The notes beneath the pieces were generated by a model that worked only from the letters and a program-made list of their open reading frames with translations, had not been told where the DNA came from and searched no databases. Shown here one piece after another: positions 44,372 to 54,522 of a stretch of DNA of 64,000 nt. The stretch is from NCBI GenBank assembly GCA_963650915.1, contig CAVJMJ010000002.1:62001-126000 (forward strand), written 5' to 3'. The DNA comes from UBA4636 sp963650915 (GTDB taxonomy: Bacteria > Bacillota > Clostridia > Christensenellales > Borkfalkiaceae). Numbering within the stretch: position 1 is the stretch's first letter; each line of letters opens with the position of its first letter. Made by a program: the position numbers and the translations under genes.

Positions 44372-45379
44372 TTATCCGAATGCTTTTAAAAATCTGTTTT
44401 CGACGCTTAACGAAACTTCGTTTTTAATTTCAAACTTAACGCCGATGAGTAAATCGTATTTTTCACCCTCGTGAAGCCCGTAATATAGCCTTTCCGCCAT
44501 TTCTTCGCCGTTAGAACCGAGGGAATAAACGTTTAATCCCTTAAAACGACAAGCATCGTCTTCGGAACACATGATAAGAGGTCTGCTTCCTTTAGACAAA
44601 CAATCGTTATATAGTTTAATTGCTCTATCGTAATCGCCCTTCTCGCAAAGCGCGGTTTGCGTTTTGGGACAATAATGTCTGTATTTCGTACCCGGTGAAC
44701 GTTTGTTTAAATCTGACGTTGCGCTTGCGTATTCGCACTTGCCGACGACTTTTGCAACCATTTCCGCCGTAACGAGCCCCTTCCTCAAAATAACGGGGTA
44801 ATCGCCCGTAGCGTCCAAAACGGTGGACTCTATTCCGCCCTCGCACCTACCGCCGTCGAGTATCATGGGGATACTGTCTTTAAAATCTTCGTAAACGTGC
44901 ATTGCCGTAACGGGACTGGTATGTTTTGATATATTTGCCGACGGAGCCGCTATCGGCATATCCACGTAACGCAAAAATTCTTGAGCAAAACTCGATGACG
45001 GCACCCTTATGGCAACGGTGCCCAATCCGCACGAAACGAGGGGTGAAACGACACCCTTGCTTTTATACACGATTGTAAGAGGTCCCGGCAAAAAAGCATC
45101 TCTTAATGCTTTCGCATACGACTTATCGTCGTAAACGAGTTTAGAAATATCGTAATCTTTGTGAACGTGAACGATTAGCGGATTATCTAAAGGTCTGCCC
45201 TTTGCGGCGTAAACGGCACGAATTGCTGCGTCTGAAAAAGCATTCGCACCAAGCCCGTAAACGGTTTCGGTAGGAAAGGCAACGAGCATATCGTTTAAAA
45301 TGTAATTTTTCGCAATTTTCAGCGTATCATCGGTGATTTTGAAGATTTTTACGTTGCTCGTATCAGGCGAATACGTCAT
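44372..45379 (-). CDS. sua5: L-threonylcarbamoyladenylate synthase (Sua5/YwlC)
   Basis: The 335-residue protein makes threonylcarbamoyl-AMP for the t6A37 modification of ANN-decoding tRNAs. The YrdC domain shows FPTETVYGLGANAF, AAKGRPLDNPLIVH, GPLTIVYK and VAIRVPS, followed by PSANISKHTSPVTA; the C-terminal Sua5 domain starts after PGTKYRHYCPK. ATG 45379 has a GGTGA site before it and overlaps the end of dnaB by 17 bases; a longer in-frame form from 45445 would run far into dnaB and lacks support. Confidence 0.93.
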   Translation of the reverse strand: MTYSPDTSNVKIFKITDDTLKIAKNYILNDMLVAFPTETVYGLGANAFSDAAIRAVYAAKGRPLDNPLIVHVHKDYDISKLVYDDKSYAKALRDAFLPGPLTIVYKSKGVVSPLVSCGLGTVAIRVPSSSFAQEFLRYVDMPIAAPSANISKHTSPVTAMHVYEDFKDSIPMILDGGRCEGGIESTVLDATGDYPVILRKGLVTAEMVAKVVGKCEYASATSDLNKRSPGTKYRHYCPKTQTALCEKGDYDRAIKLYNDCLSKGSRPLIMCSEDDACRFKGLNVYSLGSNGEEMAERLYYGLHEGEKYDLLIGVKFEIKNEVSLSVENRFLKAFG

Positions 45380-46826
45380 CGTCTTCACCTTCTTCGGGAG
45401 CATATTTTTCAAGACTTTGCAAGTCTTCTTCGCTATAAGGCTCATGAGCGTCTTCCCCGTCGTCTTTAACGAAGACGCCTTCTTTTAACGGAGGTTCACC
45501 GCTAAAATTAGTGGGGTTGACGAACTTACAATAATCGCCCTTAAACAGTAATTGAAATTCGGTACAAATACCGTTACGGTTTTTAGCAATAATAATATCG
45601 GTAAGTTGAGTTGACGGACGGTTACCGGAATCTGCGTCGGGCTTATGCAAAAATATTACAAGGTCGGCGTCTTGCTCGATTGCGCCCGATTCTCTTAAAT
45701 CGGATAACACCGGCTTTCCGCCTTTACGCTGTGCAATTTGACGGGATAACTGCGATAACGCAATAACAGGCACTTCGAGTTCCTTTGCAATCATTTTTAA
45801 GTTCCTCGAAATCTCGGTAACTTCCTGTTGACGTGACTCCGATTTTTTAGCCGACTGCATAAGTTGAAGGTGGTCGACGACAATCAAATCGAGCCTTCCT
45901 TGGCGCATTTTTAGACGCCTTGCTCTGTTCATTATATCCTGTGGCGTAACGTTAGAACTTTCGTCAACGTAAATTTTGGCTTCGTTCAAGCGTTTTTTTG
46001 CTTGCCAAAGTTTGCTAAAACCTTTCTCGTCCTTTTCTTCGAGTTTACCTTTTACAGCGGCGTCCATGGGGACTTCACCCACGGAACAAAGCATTCTCTG
46101 CGCCAACTCGACTTTGGTCATTTCAAGTTCGAAAACGGCGCATACGGAGTCTTCTTTCAGTGCAATATTTTCCACTATGTTCATTGCAAGCGTCGTTTTA
46201 CCGACCGAAGGACGGGCAGCCAAAATTATAAGATTGCCTTTATGTAAGCCGTTAGTTGCGTAATCGAGTTGGGTAAACCCCGTTTTAAGACCCGTAAAAT
46301 AGTTCTTGTCTTTTTGTAATTTTTCAAACTTTTCGAGTACGGGGTCGAAATAATCCCTTAACCATTCGAGGTTATGTCTTTCGTCGGTATTTGCGATATC
46401 GTAAATCAACTTTTCGGCGTAAGCAAGAGAATGCGCGCTATCGGTGCTTTTTGTGGAATCTTCGATAATCAAATTGGAACTCGAAATAAGCTTACGCAAA
46501 ACGCCGTCACGCTTTACTATCGACAAATATTGCTCGTAGTTAGCCGATGACGGGACTATTTTAGTTAAATCGCTCAAATACGTTATTCCGCCTATCGATT
46601 CGAGTTTTCCGTTTTTTTGCAAAACGTCGGACAAGGTAACGAGATCGACGGGCTTATTTTCCGCCATGATCTCCTTCATGTAAGAAAATATCGTTTTATT
46701 TGACGCTACCAAAAAATCGTCTTCTTTTAATTGTGAAATTATATCGATTTGGATAACCTGATCAAGCAAAATGCAGGCAAGAACAGATTGTTCCGCTTCG
46801 AGATTGTAAGGCATTTTATTAGCCAT
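45363..46826 (-). CDS. dnaB: Replicative DNA helicase DnaB
   Basis: This 487-residue hexameric helicase unwinds DNA at the fork (DnaC in Bacillus naming). The N-terminal domain starts PYNLEAEQSVLACIL. The RecA-like motor has Walker A ARPSVGKTT, Walker B LIVVDHLQLM and LSQLSRQIAQRKGGKPVLSD with the arginine-finger region LRESGAIEQDAD. An acidic tail (EEGEDDDVFA) ends it. The loader genes are in this window at 55889-58241. Confidence 0.97.
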   Translation of the reverse strand: MANKMPYNLEAEQSVLACILLDQVIQIDIISQLKEDDFLVASNKTIFSYMKEIMAENKPVDLVTLSDVLQKNGKLESIGGITYLSDLTKIVPSSANYEQYLSIVKRDGVLRKLISSSNLIIEDSTKSTDSAHSLAYAEKLIYDIANTDERHNLEWLRDYFDPVLEKFEKLQKDKNYFTGLKTGFTQLDYATNGLHKGNLIILAARPSVGKTTLAMNIVENIALKEDSVCAVFELEMTKVELAQRMLCSVGEVPMDAAVKGKLEEKDEKGFSKLWQAKKRLNEAKIYVDESSNVTPQDIMNRARRLKMRQGRLDLIVVDHLQLMQSAKKSESRQQEVTEISRNLKMIAKELEVPVIALSQLSRQIAQRKGGKPVLSDLRESGAIEQDADLVIFLHKPDADSGNRPSTQLTDIIIAKNRNGICTEFQLLFKGDYCKFVNPTNFSGEPPLKEGVFVKDDGEDAHEPYSEEDLQSLEKYAPEEGEDDDVFA

Positions 46827-46850
46827 GTGTCACCTATATATTGAAAGTAA

Positions 46851-48632
46851 TTACAACTTTATCGAATCAAACTCTAAAAGTGCTTCTTTAAAAGACTTCA
46901 TTGCGCACTCGTAAGCCTCTTTTTTTGTTAAGTCGACACCCGCGATTTTTAATAATTCCACGGGGCTATCGGAACCGCCGGACGACAAAAACTTTTTATA
47001 ATCGGAAACGGCTTTATCCCCTTCCGATAAAATTCTTTCGGCAATGGAAATTGCGCTTATAATGCCCGTTGCGTACTTATAAACGTAAAAAGCGTTGTAA
47101 AAATGAGGTATTCTCGCCCATTCCCAAGAAATTTCATCGTCGCTTACCACGTCGTCGCCGTAATATTTTTTGTTAAGATTAAGATATTCTTTGCAAAGAT
47201 ATTCGCTCGTTAAAGGTATTCCTTTTTCGCAAGAATCGTGTGCGATATATTCGAATTCCGCAAACATGGTCTGACGGAACAACGTTCCCTTTATCATGTC
47301 CGTATAATACGATAAAAGATATTTTTTAAGTCTTAAATCGTTTGAAGTTTTCAAAAGATATTTTAAAAGCAAGACTTCGTTTACCGTACTTGCTACCTCT
47401 GCAACGAAAATCGTGTAATCGGCTTTGTTTTTCGGTTGATTTTTATTGGAAAAATAGGTATGCATCGCATGCCCCAATTCGTGCGCAATCGTAAAAACTT
47501 CACTCGTAGTCTTTTGATAATTCAATAAAACGTAAGGATGCTTAAATGCGTAAACGCCGTTGGAATAAGCACCGCTGCGTTTTCCCAAAGTTTCCTCAAC
47601 GTCGATCCAACCGTTATCGTGAGCCGACTGTAAAAGTTGTTGATAATCTTCGCCGAGAGGTTGTAGCCCCTTCTTTACGAGTTTAAAGGCTTCTTCGTAA
47701 TCGAGTTGAATTTCGGCATCTTCGACTATAGGAACGTAAACGTCCCACATATGCATCTCGTCAAGTGAAAGCGCTTGCTTTTTTTGTTTAACGTAAAGAT
47801 GCAAAAGGTCGAGGTTATTATTGACGCTCGACAAAAGATTTTTATAAACGCATTCGTCTACGTCTTCCTCGATAAGTGCCATATCGAGGCAAGATTTATA
47901 ATTTCTCGCGCGGGAAATAAAAACGTTTTTGTTTACGTTTCCCGAATAGGTTGCGGTAATAGTATTAAGCAACTTTTTATACGCCGAGTAGTATTTTTTA
48001 AAGACTTCTTCCCTAAGCGCACGATTTTTGTCGGTTAATAACAGTCCGTAAACGCCGTGGGTAACGGTAATTTCGCCCTCATCGGTTTTTACGGTAGGAA
48101 AATCCAAATCGGCGTTATCGATCATTCCGAAAATATCTCTGAATCCGCCGAAAACTTGTCCGCCCAAAGCAAGGACTTTTTCCGTTTCGGTAGACAAAAC
48201 GTGTGATTTCGTCTTTAAAATATTTTTAAGTTGATAATCGTAATCGCTCAGTTCTTTGTTATCGATGTAACCTTCCAACGTTTCAACGGGAAGTGCTGTA
48301 AGTTCGGGAGTTACGAATGACACTGCGGAACAAAACTTGACGTAAAGTTGCCTTGCTCTCGACATAAGCCCGTTGTAAAAATCGTCTCTCGTATCCTCGT
48401 CATGCTTCATCGACGCATAAACGTAAAGTTTTTCCAAAACCTCGGATACTTTGTCGATTTGCTTCATGCAATTTTTAAAATCATCAAAATTACCGAGTTT
48501 ACCTTGATATTTTGTAAAGTCAAGATTATTTTCGACTAATTTATAATCATCGTCGAACGCTAAAGAATCTTTATAAATGCACTCGGTATCCCATTTTAAA
48601 TTTTGAGGGATTTCTTTTCTCGTTTCAGCCAT
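46851..48632 (-). CDS. pepF: Oligoendopeptidase F
   Basis: The 593-residue M3-family cytoplasmic zinc peptidase cleaves short peptides. The active site is TIAHELGHAMHTYFS (HExxH) with the third ligand Glu downstream in FVAEVASTVNE. The N-terminal half is helical (from RKEIPQNLKWDTECIY). It follows degV by ten bases and precedes dnaB by 25, so it may share their transcript. Confidence 0.95.
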   Translation of the reverse strand: MAETRKEIPQNLKWDTECIYKDSLAFDDDYKLVENNLDFTKYQGKLGNFDDFKNCMKQIDKVSEVLEKLYVYASMKHDEDTRDDFYNGLMSRARQLYVKFCSAVSFVTPELTALPVETLEGYIDNKELSDYDYQLKNILKTKSHVLSTETEKVLALGGQVFGGFRDIFGMIDNADLDFPTVKTDEGEITVTHGVYGLLLTDKNRALREEVFKKYYSAYKKLLNTITATYSGNVNKNVFISRARNYKSCLDMALIEEDVDECVYKNLLSSVNNNLDLLHLYVKQKKQALSLDEMHMWDVYVPIVEDAEIQLDYEEAFKLVKKGLQPLGEDYQQLLQSAHDNGWIDVEETLGKRSGAYSNGVYAFKHPYVLLNYQKTTSEVFTIAHELGHAMHTYFSNKNQPKNKADYTIFVAEVASTVNEVLLLKYLLKTSNDLRLKKYLLSYYTDMIKGTLFRQTMFAEFEYIAHDSCEKGIPLTSEYLCKEYLNLNKKYYGDDVVSDDEISWEWARIPHFYNAFYVYKYATGIISAISIAERILSEGDKAVSDYKKFLSSGGSDSPVELLKIAGVDLTKKEAYECAMKSFKEALLEFDSIKL

Positions 48633-48641
48633 AATACTACC

Positions 48642-49487
48642 TTATTCCTCTATAAATAAAACTCCGATGGTATTCTTACCGCAATGGCAAGAAACTGTCG
48701 TACCTGCGTAAGTTTCGATGATTTCGTCAAAATCAAACAACTCTTCAACCTTTCTTTTTACCGTGGCGACGATTTCCGGCGTTGCTTGGCAATGGGTTAT
48801 GAAAACCCTCGTTTTATCGTAAGAACCGTATTCTTGAGCCAAATCTTGAACGTATTGTTCGCAAGTTCGAATCATGTTTCCGCCGTATTTCTTTTTGACT
48901 TTAAGTTTACCGTCGATCATGGCAATATAGGGATGTATTTTTAAAATTTTTGTAACCAAAAGGGTGGAAAGAGAGCATCTTCCGCCTTTGTGCAAAAAGT
49001 CAAGTCTGTCAAGCACGAAGGAAGTTCTTGCCTTATTCTTGATTTCTTCGATTTTTTTATAAGTCTCTTCGAGGCTCATTCCTTGCTTGCGATAGTCGGT
49101 CGCTTTCATAACCAAAAGCCCTTGTCCGCTCGAAAGTTGACGGGTATCCACGACGTAAACGTTTTCAAATTCTTTTGCGGCAAGACTTGCGTTAGAATAA
49201 CAAGCCGAATCTTCGGCGGAAATGTCGAAGTGAATAACGCCGTAACCTTTGGAAGTTAGTTCTTTGAAAACTTCTTCGTACTCATATACGGAAACGGCGG
49301 AAGTTTTCGGCATATTGCCCGTTTTGTCGACGTATTCCAACGCTTTTTGAGCGTTAACGTCTACGTTGTCTTTAAATTGTTCGTCGCCGAGCGTAATCGT
49401 AAGAGGTATTATTCTTATTTGATTTTCTTCGACTAATTTGGTTGATAAATCACAAGTACTGTCCGATGTGATGATAAATTTTTCCAT
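48642..49487 (-). CDS. DegV family fatty-acid-binding protein
   Basis: The 281-residue DegV/FakB fold begins FIITSDSTCDLSTKLV, with the lipid-head-group loop KTSAVSVYEYEEVF and VYVVDTRQLSSGQGLLV. Proteins of this fold present a fatty acid to FakA kinase for phospholipid synthesis. A FakA gene is not in the window. The Arg residue needed for head-group binding can be looked for in the VFITHCQA region, but I cannot place it with certainty. Confidence 0.88.
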   Translation of the reverse strand: MEKFIITSDSTCDLSTKLVEENQIRIIPLTITLGDEQFKDNVDVNAQKALEYVDKTGNMPKTSAVSVYEYEEVFKELTSKGYGVIHFDISAEDSACYSNASLAAKEFENVYVVDTRQLSSGQGLLVMKATDYRKQGMSLEETYKKIEEIKNKARTSFVLDRLDFLHKGGRCSLSTLLVTKILKIHPYIAMIDGKLKVKKKYGGNMIRTCEQYVQDLAQEYGSYDKTRVFITHCQATPEIVATVKRKVEELFDFDEIIETYAGTTVSCHCGKNTIGVLFIEE

Positions 49488-49540
49488 TGATACTCCTCTA
49501 AAAACTAAATTAAAATAAGTGTTTTTACGTCGGTGTCTTT

Positions 49541-50140
49541 TTATGCCCCGATAGCGCGTTTATACCATGATACAAATTTTGAATCTTTGATTTTTACAGA
49601 CCAATTCGTGACGACGCCGAGAACGGAATTTCGGCTTACTGCCCCGAAATACCTGCTATCATGAGAAACTCCCCTATTGTCGCCGAGAACGAAAACGCAG
49701 TTTTCGGGAACAACGGTAGATTTAACGTTCGTTATCCCCGAAGTATAAACGTAATCTTCGTTCAATCTTTCGGTAACGGTTTCGCCGTTATTATCGGTAT
49801 AACCGATATATACGTACCCGTTTTGACTCCACACGGTATCACCGCCGACGGCTATAACCCGTTTAATCAAAGCCTCGTCGTTAATTTCTTTATCGTAAAA
49901 AACTATTATGTCCCCGCGCGAACAGGAAACCGTTTTATCGGCAATAAGCAAATCACCGTTATTCAGGGTATCGTACATTGAATCTCCTTTAACGCTGACG
50001 ACCATAAATACGAATGTTTTATAGTACAATAACACCAATAACAACGCAACGAGGAAAACACAAAAAACTACGTTGAAATAGGCTTCGCGTCGAACGGATT
50101 TATTATATTCAATTAAATTTTTACCCGAATAATACTCCAT
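49541..50140 (-). CDS. lepB: Signal peptidase I
   Basis: The 199-residue type I leader peptidase has one membrane segment (about residues 24-48). The catalytic Ser is in VKGDSMYDTL and the Lys in ALIKRVIAVGGD, with box E FVLGDNRGVSHDSRYFG. It removes signal peptides outside the membrane. It lies 15 bases behind the hydrolase-like gene, so both may be expressed together. Confidence 0.94.
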   Translation of the reverse strand: MEYYSGKNLIEYNKSVRREAYFNVVFCVFLVALLLVLLYYKTFVFMVVSVKGDSMYDTLNNGDLLIADKTVSCSRGDIIVFYDKEINDEALIKRVIAVGGDTVWSQNGYVYIGYTDNNGETVTERLNEDYVYTSGITNVKSTVVPENCVFVLGDNRGVSHDSRYFGAVSRNSVLGVVTNWSVKIKDSKFVSWYKRAIGA

Positions 50141-50155
50141 TTTACACTTAAAAAA

Positions 50156-51862
50156 CTAAATGACCAAAATATTGTTAAAAACGCACTTGGTTTCGCTTTC
50201 CAAGCGGATAGCCACTGTTTTGTCGTAATCTTTTATTGAAAGACGCATGGCGTTTTTAAAATCACAGGCTTTAACGGAAACGTTTTGCCAAATTTCACCG
50301 CCTTTAAGATTGACTACCACCGAATAGTCGGCGGTTTCGAGGGGTGAAATTTCAACCATAAGGGTAATTTTCAATTCCGTAAATTCTTGAGCGTAAACGT
50401 CGACGACGACTATGGAATTTGAATTAACCGATACGTTTTTGTTGTTCATACGATAACAAACTATACCGTACGACGATGAAATGCCCGAGATGTCGTTTGC
50501 GCCCTCGACGCTCGGAATGTTGCAATCTCCCTCAAAAAAGATTTCTGCAAGCGATTTCTTTCTGAGATTATATAGCGTGAAAGGCACGGTTTTGTCTTTT
50601 GACGAATACAAAAGTTTTTGCGAAAACGCACTTAAGTTCGTAACCTTTTTGCAAATCGCTTTAGAACTTACCGTTACCCCGCTTCTGTATTCTATCTCGG
50701 CAAATGCGGTTATAAACTCGCAATTTCCCGATATTTTGTACGTGAAAGTCTTTTTGTCCTCTCTTAAACCTTTAACGGGTTTTGCCGTTTGCCATTCTCT
50801 GTCAGCGGGATTTACACCGCCTTCTGCAACGTAAACGGTAATGTTTTTTGGTTTCTTGATTTCGGAATAATCGAGTTCGAGTTCAAAAGACACGACGTTG
50901 TCTTCGCTTATAGAAAAAGATAACAACGGTTCAAACGGGAAAATCAATTTGAAATCGAGCAAATATTTAGCAAAAAACAAATCTACGTTTCGTTTGCAGT
51001 TCTTGTTAAGAACGTCACGCAAACAGGGCGTATAGTTCGTATAATTGATAACCCCTTCCGATATACGCATCATCGTATCGACGGATCTGTCGAAATCGAA
51101 ATCGGGACTATTGGTCGCCGTCATGTAAAAAACGGGACATTTAACGTATTTTACGTAAGCGTGAGCGTCTACCCCCGCCAAAAAACGCAAATGATCGTCG
51201 TCGGAACGAATTTCCTCTCCGCCGTTTTTAAATACTCCCCTGTACCCTCTCCAACCTGCGCCGAAAAGCGGTGCGAAACAATCTACTCTTGCGTCGGTTC
51301 CGCAAAGCATCCAACCGACGTTTGCGCCGTTTCTGACGCCGAGCACGCCTATTCTTTCGACTTCGGGTTGACTTCTCAAAAAAGATACCGCATATTTGGC
51401 GACGGCAGCCCACTCGTACCAGCAAGTTTCTTTTGCTGTTTGAGGCACGCTGTCGATTTTGTCGTAAGAAACTTTATAATTTGCATACGAAACGCATTCG
51501 GGATACTTGGTAAAATTTTCGGTATTTTCCCATTCACCGCGCAAGTCGACCATAAGAACGGAATACCCTTGACTTACGTAAACGTTTATAACGTCGTAAT
51601 CGACCGTTTCGGAAGGATCGGGCAAAATAAGTATTGCCCCTTTGTTGGATTTTTTACCCGACGATTTACTTTTTGCGTAAACGCCGAATACGCGTATTCT
51701 TCCGTCGTCGGTATCCCTTCCGGAAAAATACAATTCTTTATAAACGACGTCACCGTAAACTTCCTCACCCGTGTCGGATTCCTTTAAAGGAAGGGTCGCG
51801 TCGAAATTTTCCCATAACATTACGGGAGATAAAATTACCGTTGAAGTAATCGTGTTTGCCAT
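50156..51862 (-). CDS. Alpha/beta-hydrolase-like protein with degenerate nucleophile elbow
   Basis: The 568-residue protein resembles S15/acetyl-xylan-esterase-type hydrolases: a strand AILILPDP (about 76-83), VLMVDLRGEWENTENF (102-117), a helix YEWAAVAKYAVSFL (149-162) and IGVLGVRNGANVGWML. That last element is the nucleophile elbow, and GxSxG is GVRNG (175-179), with Arg177 where the serine should be. A C-terminal beta-rich region (about 310-568) could be a jelly-roll or Ig-like domain. There is no signal peptide. Either the protein is an inactive binding protein or its family uses another mechanism. It lies directly ahead of lepB. Confidence 0.6.
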   Translation of the reverse strand: MANTITSTVILSPVMLWENFDATLPLKESDTGEEVYGDVVYKELYFSGRDTDDGRIRVFGVYAKSKSSGKKSNKGAILILPDPSETVDYDVINVYVSQGYSVLMVDLRGEWENTENFTKYPECVSYANYKVSYDKIDSVPQTAKETCWYEWAAVAKYAVSFLRSQPEVERIGVLGVRNGANVGWMLCGTDARVDCFAPLFGAGWRGYRGVFKNGGEEIRSDDDHLRFLAGVDAHAYVKYVKCPVFYMTATNSPDFDFDRSVDTMMRISEGVINYTNYTPCLRDVLNKNCKRNVDLFFAKYLLDFKLIFPFEPLLSFSISEDNVVSFELELDYSEIKKPKNITVYVAEGGVNPADREWQTAKPVKGLREDKKTFTYKISGNCEFITAFAEIEYRSGVTVSSKAICKKVTNLSAFSQKLLYSSKDKTVPFTLYNLRKKSLAEIFFEGDCNIPSVEGANDISGISSSYGIVCYRMNNKNVSVNSNSIVVVDVYAQEFTELKITLMVEISPLETADYSVVVNLKGGEIWQNVSVKACDFKNAMRLSIKDYDKTVAIRLESETKCVFNNILVI

Positions 51863-51891
51863 AAATTCACCATTATTATGCCGTTTATCTA

Positions 51892-54522
51892 TTATGCGGT
51901 TATCGTGACCGAGGAACCTTTTTCACCCGTTGCACCGGTTACGTTGATTCTTACGGGTAACCTTTCCTTTAATGCGTCGACGTGAGAAATAATTCCTATC
52001 GAAAAGTTGGAATTTTTAAGTTTACAAAGGCAATCGACCACCACGTCGATGAGTTCTTTATCGAGAGAACCGAATCCTTCGTCAAGGAAGAAAAATTCCA
52101 TCGGTCGAGATGATTTTGCGTAAATACATTTGGAAAGTGCCAAAGCAAGCGACAAAGAAACCAAAAACAATTCACCGCCGGAAACGGAATCGACTTTTCT
52201 CTTGGTTCCCGCAGAATAAATGTAATCTTCCACGAAAAAGTCACCGCTGTATATAAGCCCGTAACGACCGCCAGTTAGTTCAAGCAGTATGGAACGGGCG
52301 TCGAGGGCTATCTCCGCAAGGTATTCCTCGGCGATATATTCGAGAAATCTTTTATATTTGACGCAGTCGAAAAGTTCTAAAACAACGCTTTGTTGCTTTT
52401 TCAGTTCCTTTAATTCCTCTTCTATTTTACACCTTTTTTCAAAATTTTGCGAGAGATTTTTATAGTCATTTAATAAATTATTATATTCTACAAACAAAAA
52501 ATCGGTATTTTGTTTGCTTTTTTCGACTTCGGAGGCTAAAAAACTATATGTTTCCTCGTTTACGTCCTTGCCATCGAGCAACGAATTCAGCGTTTTTATG
52601 CGAGAAGACACCGAAGCGTATTCGTCTTGATACTTCTCTATCGTATCTTTAAGTTGGGACGTACGCCCCGAAAAAGCGTAAACTTCGGAAATATCGACGT
52701 CGACGGGAAATTCCGCTTTCATTTTTACGATTTTGTCCGTCAGTTCGACAATTCTCTTTTCGTGGTTTAAAATATCGGCATTTACCGACGAAAGAGATAA
52801 ATTTACGGCGTGTAAATCGTTTTTTTTCTTTTCAAGTTTAGTTTCAAGTGACTGTAAATAAGTTTCGTAATTGCGTTTTTCCTCATTTAATGCAGAAATT
52901 TTAACATGCAAAAGTTCACCGTTAGTTAATTTGTCGATTTTTTCCTTAGTTTTATCGGTACGCTTTCTGATAGTTTCGCCGTCGAGTTTTATACGGGATA
53001 ATTTCAAAGAATAATCGCTAAGTTTTGCTTCGGCAGACGAAATTTCTTGATTGAATTTATCGGAAATTTTCGAGTACTCGTCCATCAAGCCGTAAAGTTC
53101 GTTTAATTTTTTAACGCAATTTTCGACGCTTACGTCGCTCGTTTCAATTTCGGATAGCAATTTAATTCTTTCCCTGATTTTTACGCAATCAAATGGTTCT
53201 TCTATTGATTTTAAAAACTCGAGTTCGTCTTTGATAAAACGAGATTGCGAGCCTACAACCAAATTTTCAATCTCGCGATTTATTTTGTTTTCGAGATTAA
53301 GATATTTATCGTCGATTTTTAACTTCTCGAAGTTAAGTTTTTTTGAAGCGACAAAATTAGCGGTGTCGGTATATACTTTCATAATTTCGGTATATTCTTT
53401 ACGTAACAAAACTAATTGTTTTTCGGCTTCGATATTTTCTTTTTCCTCGTCTGACAATAATTCCAGTTTGCCGACTTCGACGTTTATATTTTGAATGTTT
53501 TTGTTTATCGTATCTTTTTCGGATAATTTTTCGTTTAACACCGAAATTGATTTATCGATACTTTCAAACGATGCAGAAAGCTTTCTTTTTTCAGACTCGC
53601 AATCGGCTTTTTTTAAAGAAATTTCTTTAAGTTCGTTTTCGAACTCGTAATACTTTTTAACCGGTTCGGTAAGTGATATTATTGTCTTGTATTTATTGAT
53701 TTTTTGTTCTTCTCCCAATAGGTTCGAGAGCGTTTCTCTACAACTTAAAAGTTCGTTATGTCGTTCGTAATCTTTTTTATAATCGTTGAATTTATCTTGT
53801 ATTTTCAGATATTTTACGTTTTCTTCTTCGTAACGAATTTTGTTTTCTTCTACCGACGCTAAAGTTTGTTCTAAACGGTTTTTATCTACTTCGAGATAAT
53901 TTGACAAAAGCCCGTTTTTATATTGAATTTTATCTTCAAAGTCGGACAATTTAACCTTTAGTCTTTCTTCTATTCTCTCCCCGTATTTGCTAAGATTAAA
54001 AAGACCGCTCATCATCTGCAATCTATCCGAGCGTTTTAAGGTAACGAATGCCGAAAACTGCCCTTGCGGAAGAACAATGCATTTTTCAAAATCGTCTATA
54101 TCAAGACCGATTATTTGTTGTATTTTGCCGTTTACCTTTGTCGTGTTATCTTCGACAGGAAATTTACCCTCACCGGATAATTCGTATATTTTTGCAACGG
54201 GTTGCGGAATGTTTTTTCTGTCGCCCTTTGCCTGAAACTCACGATACACCTCGTAAGTTTTTCTTTCTCCGTCAATAATAATCGAGAAGGTAAAACGCAC
54301 GTAACACTTTTTCGTTATCGTGTTAATATAATCTTCCCTATCGGTACTTTTTGGCAACCTGCCGTAAAGGGCAAGAAAAATGCAGTCGAGAATGGTCGAC
54401 TTTCCGCTTCCGGTATTACCGAAAATTCCGAATAAACCGCCTTTTAGCAATTTATCGAAATCGATGACGGTCTTTTCTGTATAACTTTTCACACCGCAAA
54501 ATTCTAATTTTTCAGGTTTCAT
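51892..54522 (-). CDS. sbcC: Nuclease SbcCD subunit C
   Basis: The 876-residue Rad50-like ATPase works with SbcD to cut DNA hairpins and protein-blocked ends. The head shows GNTGSGKSTILDCIFLAL (Walker A) and VLPQGQFSAF; the C-terminal half has the signature VSGGELFLVSLSLALA and FFLDEGFGSLDKE. Long coiled coils lie between. SbcC is usually about 1000-1150 residues with a CxxC zinc hook at mid-length; here no CxxC is found in the coiled-coil region. It starts one base after sbcD's stop. Confidence 0.93.
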   Translation of the reverse strand: MKPEKLEFCGVKSYTEKTVIDFDKLLKGGLFGIFGNTGSGKSTILDCIFLALYGRLPKSTDREDYINTITKKCYVRFTFSIIIDGERKTYEVYREFQAKGDRKNIPQPVAKIYELSGEGKFPVEDNTTKVNGKIQQIIGLDIDDFEKCIVLPQGQFSAFVTLKRSDRLQMMSGLFNLSKYGERIEERLKVKLSDFEDKIQYKNGLLSNYLEVDKNRLEQTLASVEENKIRYEEENVKYLKIQDKFNDYKKDYERHNELLSCRETLSNLLGEEQKINKYKTIISLTEPVKKYYEFENELKEISLKKADCESEKRKLSASFESIDKSISVLNEKLSEKDTINKNIQNINVEVGKLELLSDEEKENIEAEKQLVLLRKEYTEIMKVYTDTANFVASKKLNFEKLKIDDKYLNLENKINREIENLVVGSQSRFIKDELEFLKSIEEPFDCVKIRERIKLLSEIETSDVSVENCVKKLNELYGLMDEYSKISDKFNQEISSAEAKLSDYSLKLSRIKLDGETIRKRTDKTKEKIDKLTNGELLHVKISALNEEKRNYETYLQSLETKLEKKKNDLHAVNLSLSSVNADILNHEKRIVELTDKIVKMKAEFPVDVDISEVYAFSGRTSQLKDTIEKYQDEYASVSSRIKTLNSLLDGKDVNEETYSFLASEVEKSKQNTDFLFVEYNNLLNDYKNLSQNFEKRCKIEEELKELKKQQSVVLELFDCVKYKRFLEYIAEEYLAEIALDARSILLELTGGRYGLIYSGDFFVEDYIYSAGTKRKVDSVSGGELFLVSLSLALALSKCIYAKSSRPMEFFFLDEGFGSLDKELIDVVVDCLCKLKNSNFSIGIISHVDALKERLPVRINVTGATGEKGSSVTITA

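Noticed and set aside
51161..51787. Open frame of 208 codons on the plus strand
   Set aside because: It is antisense within the hydrolase-like gene; its composition follows from the codons of the real gene.
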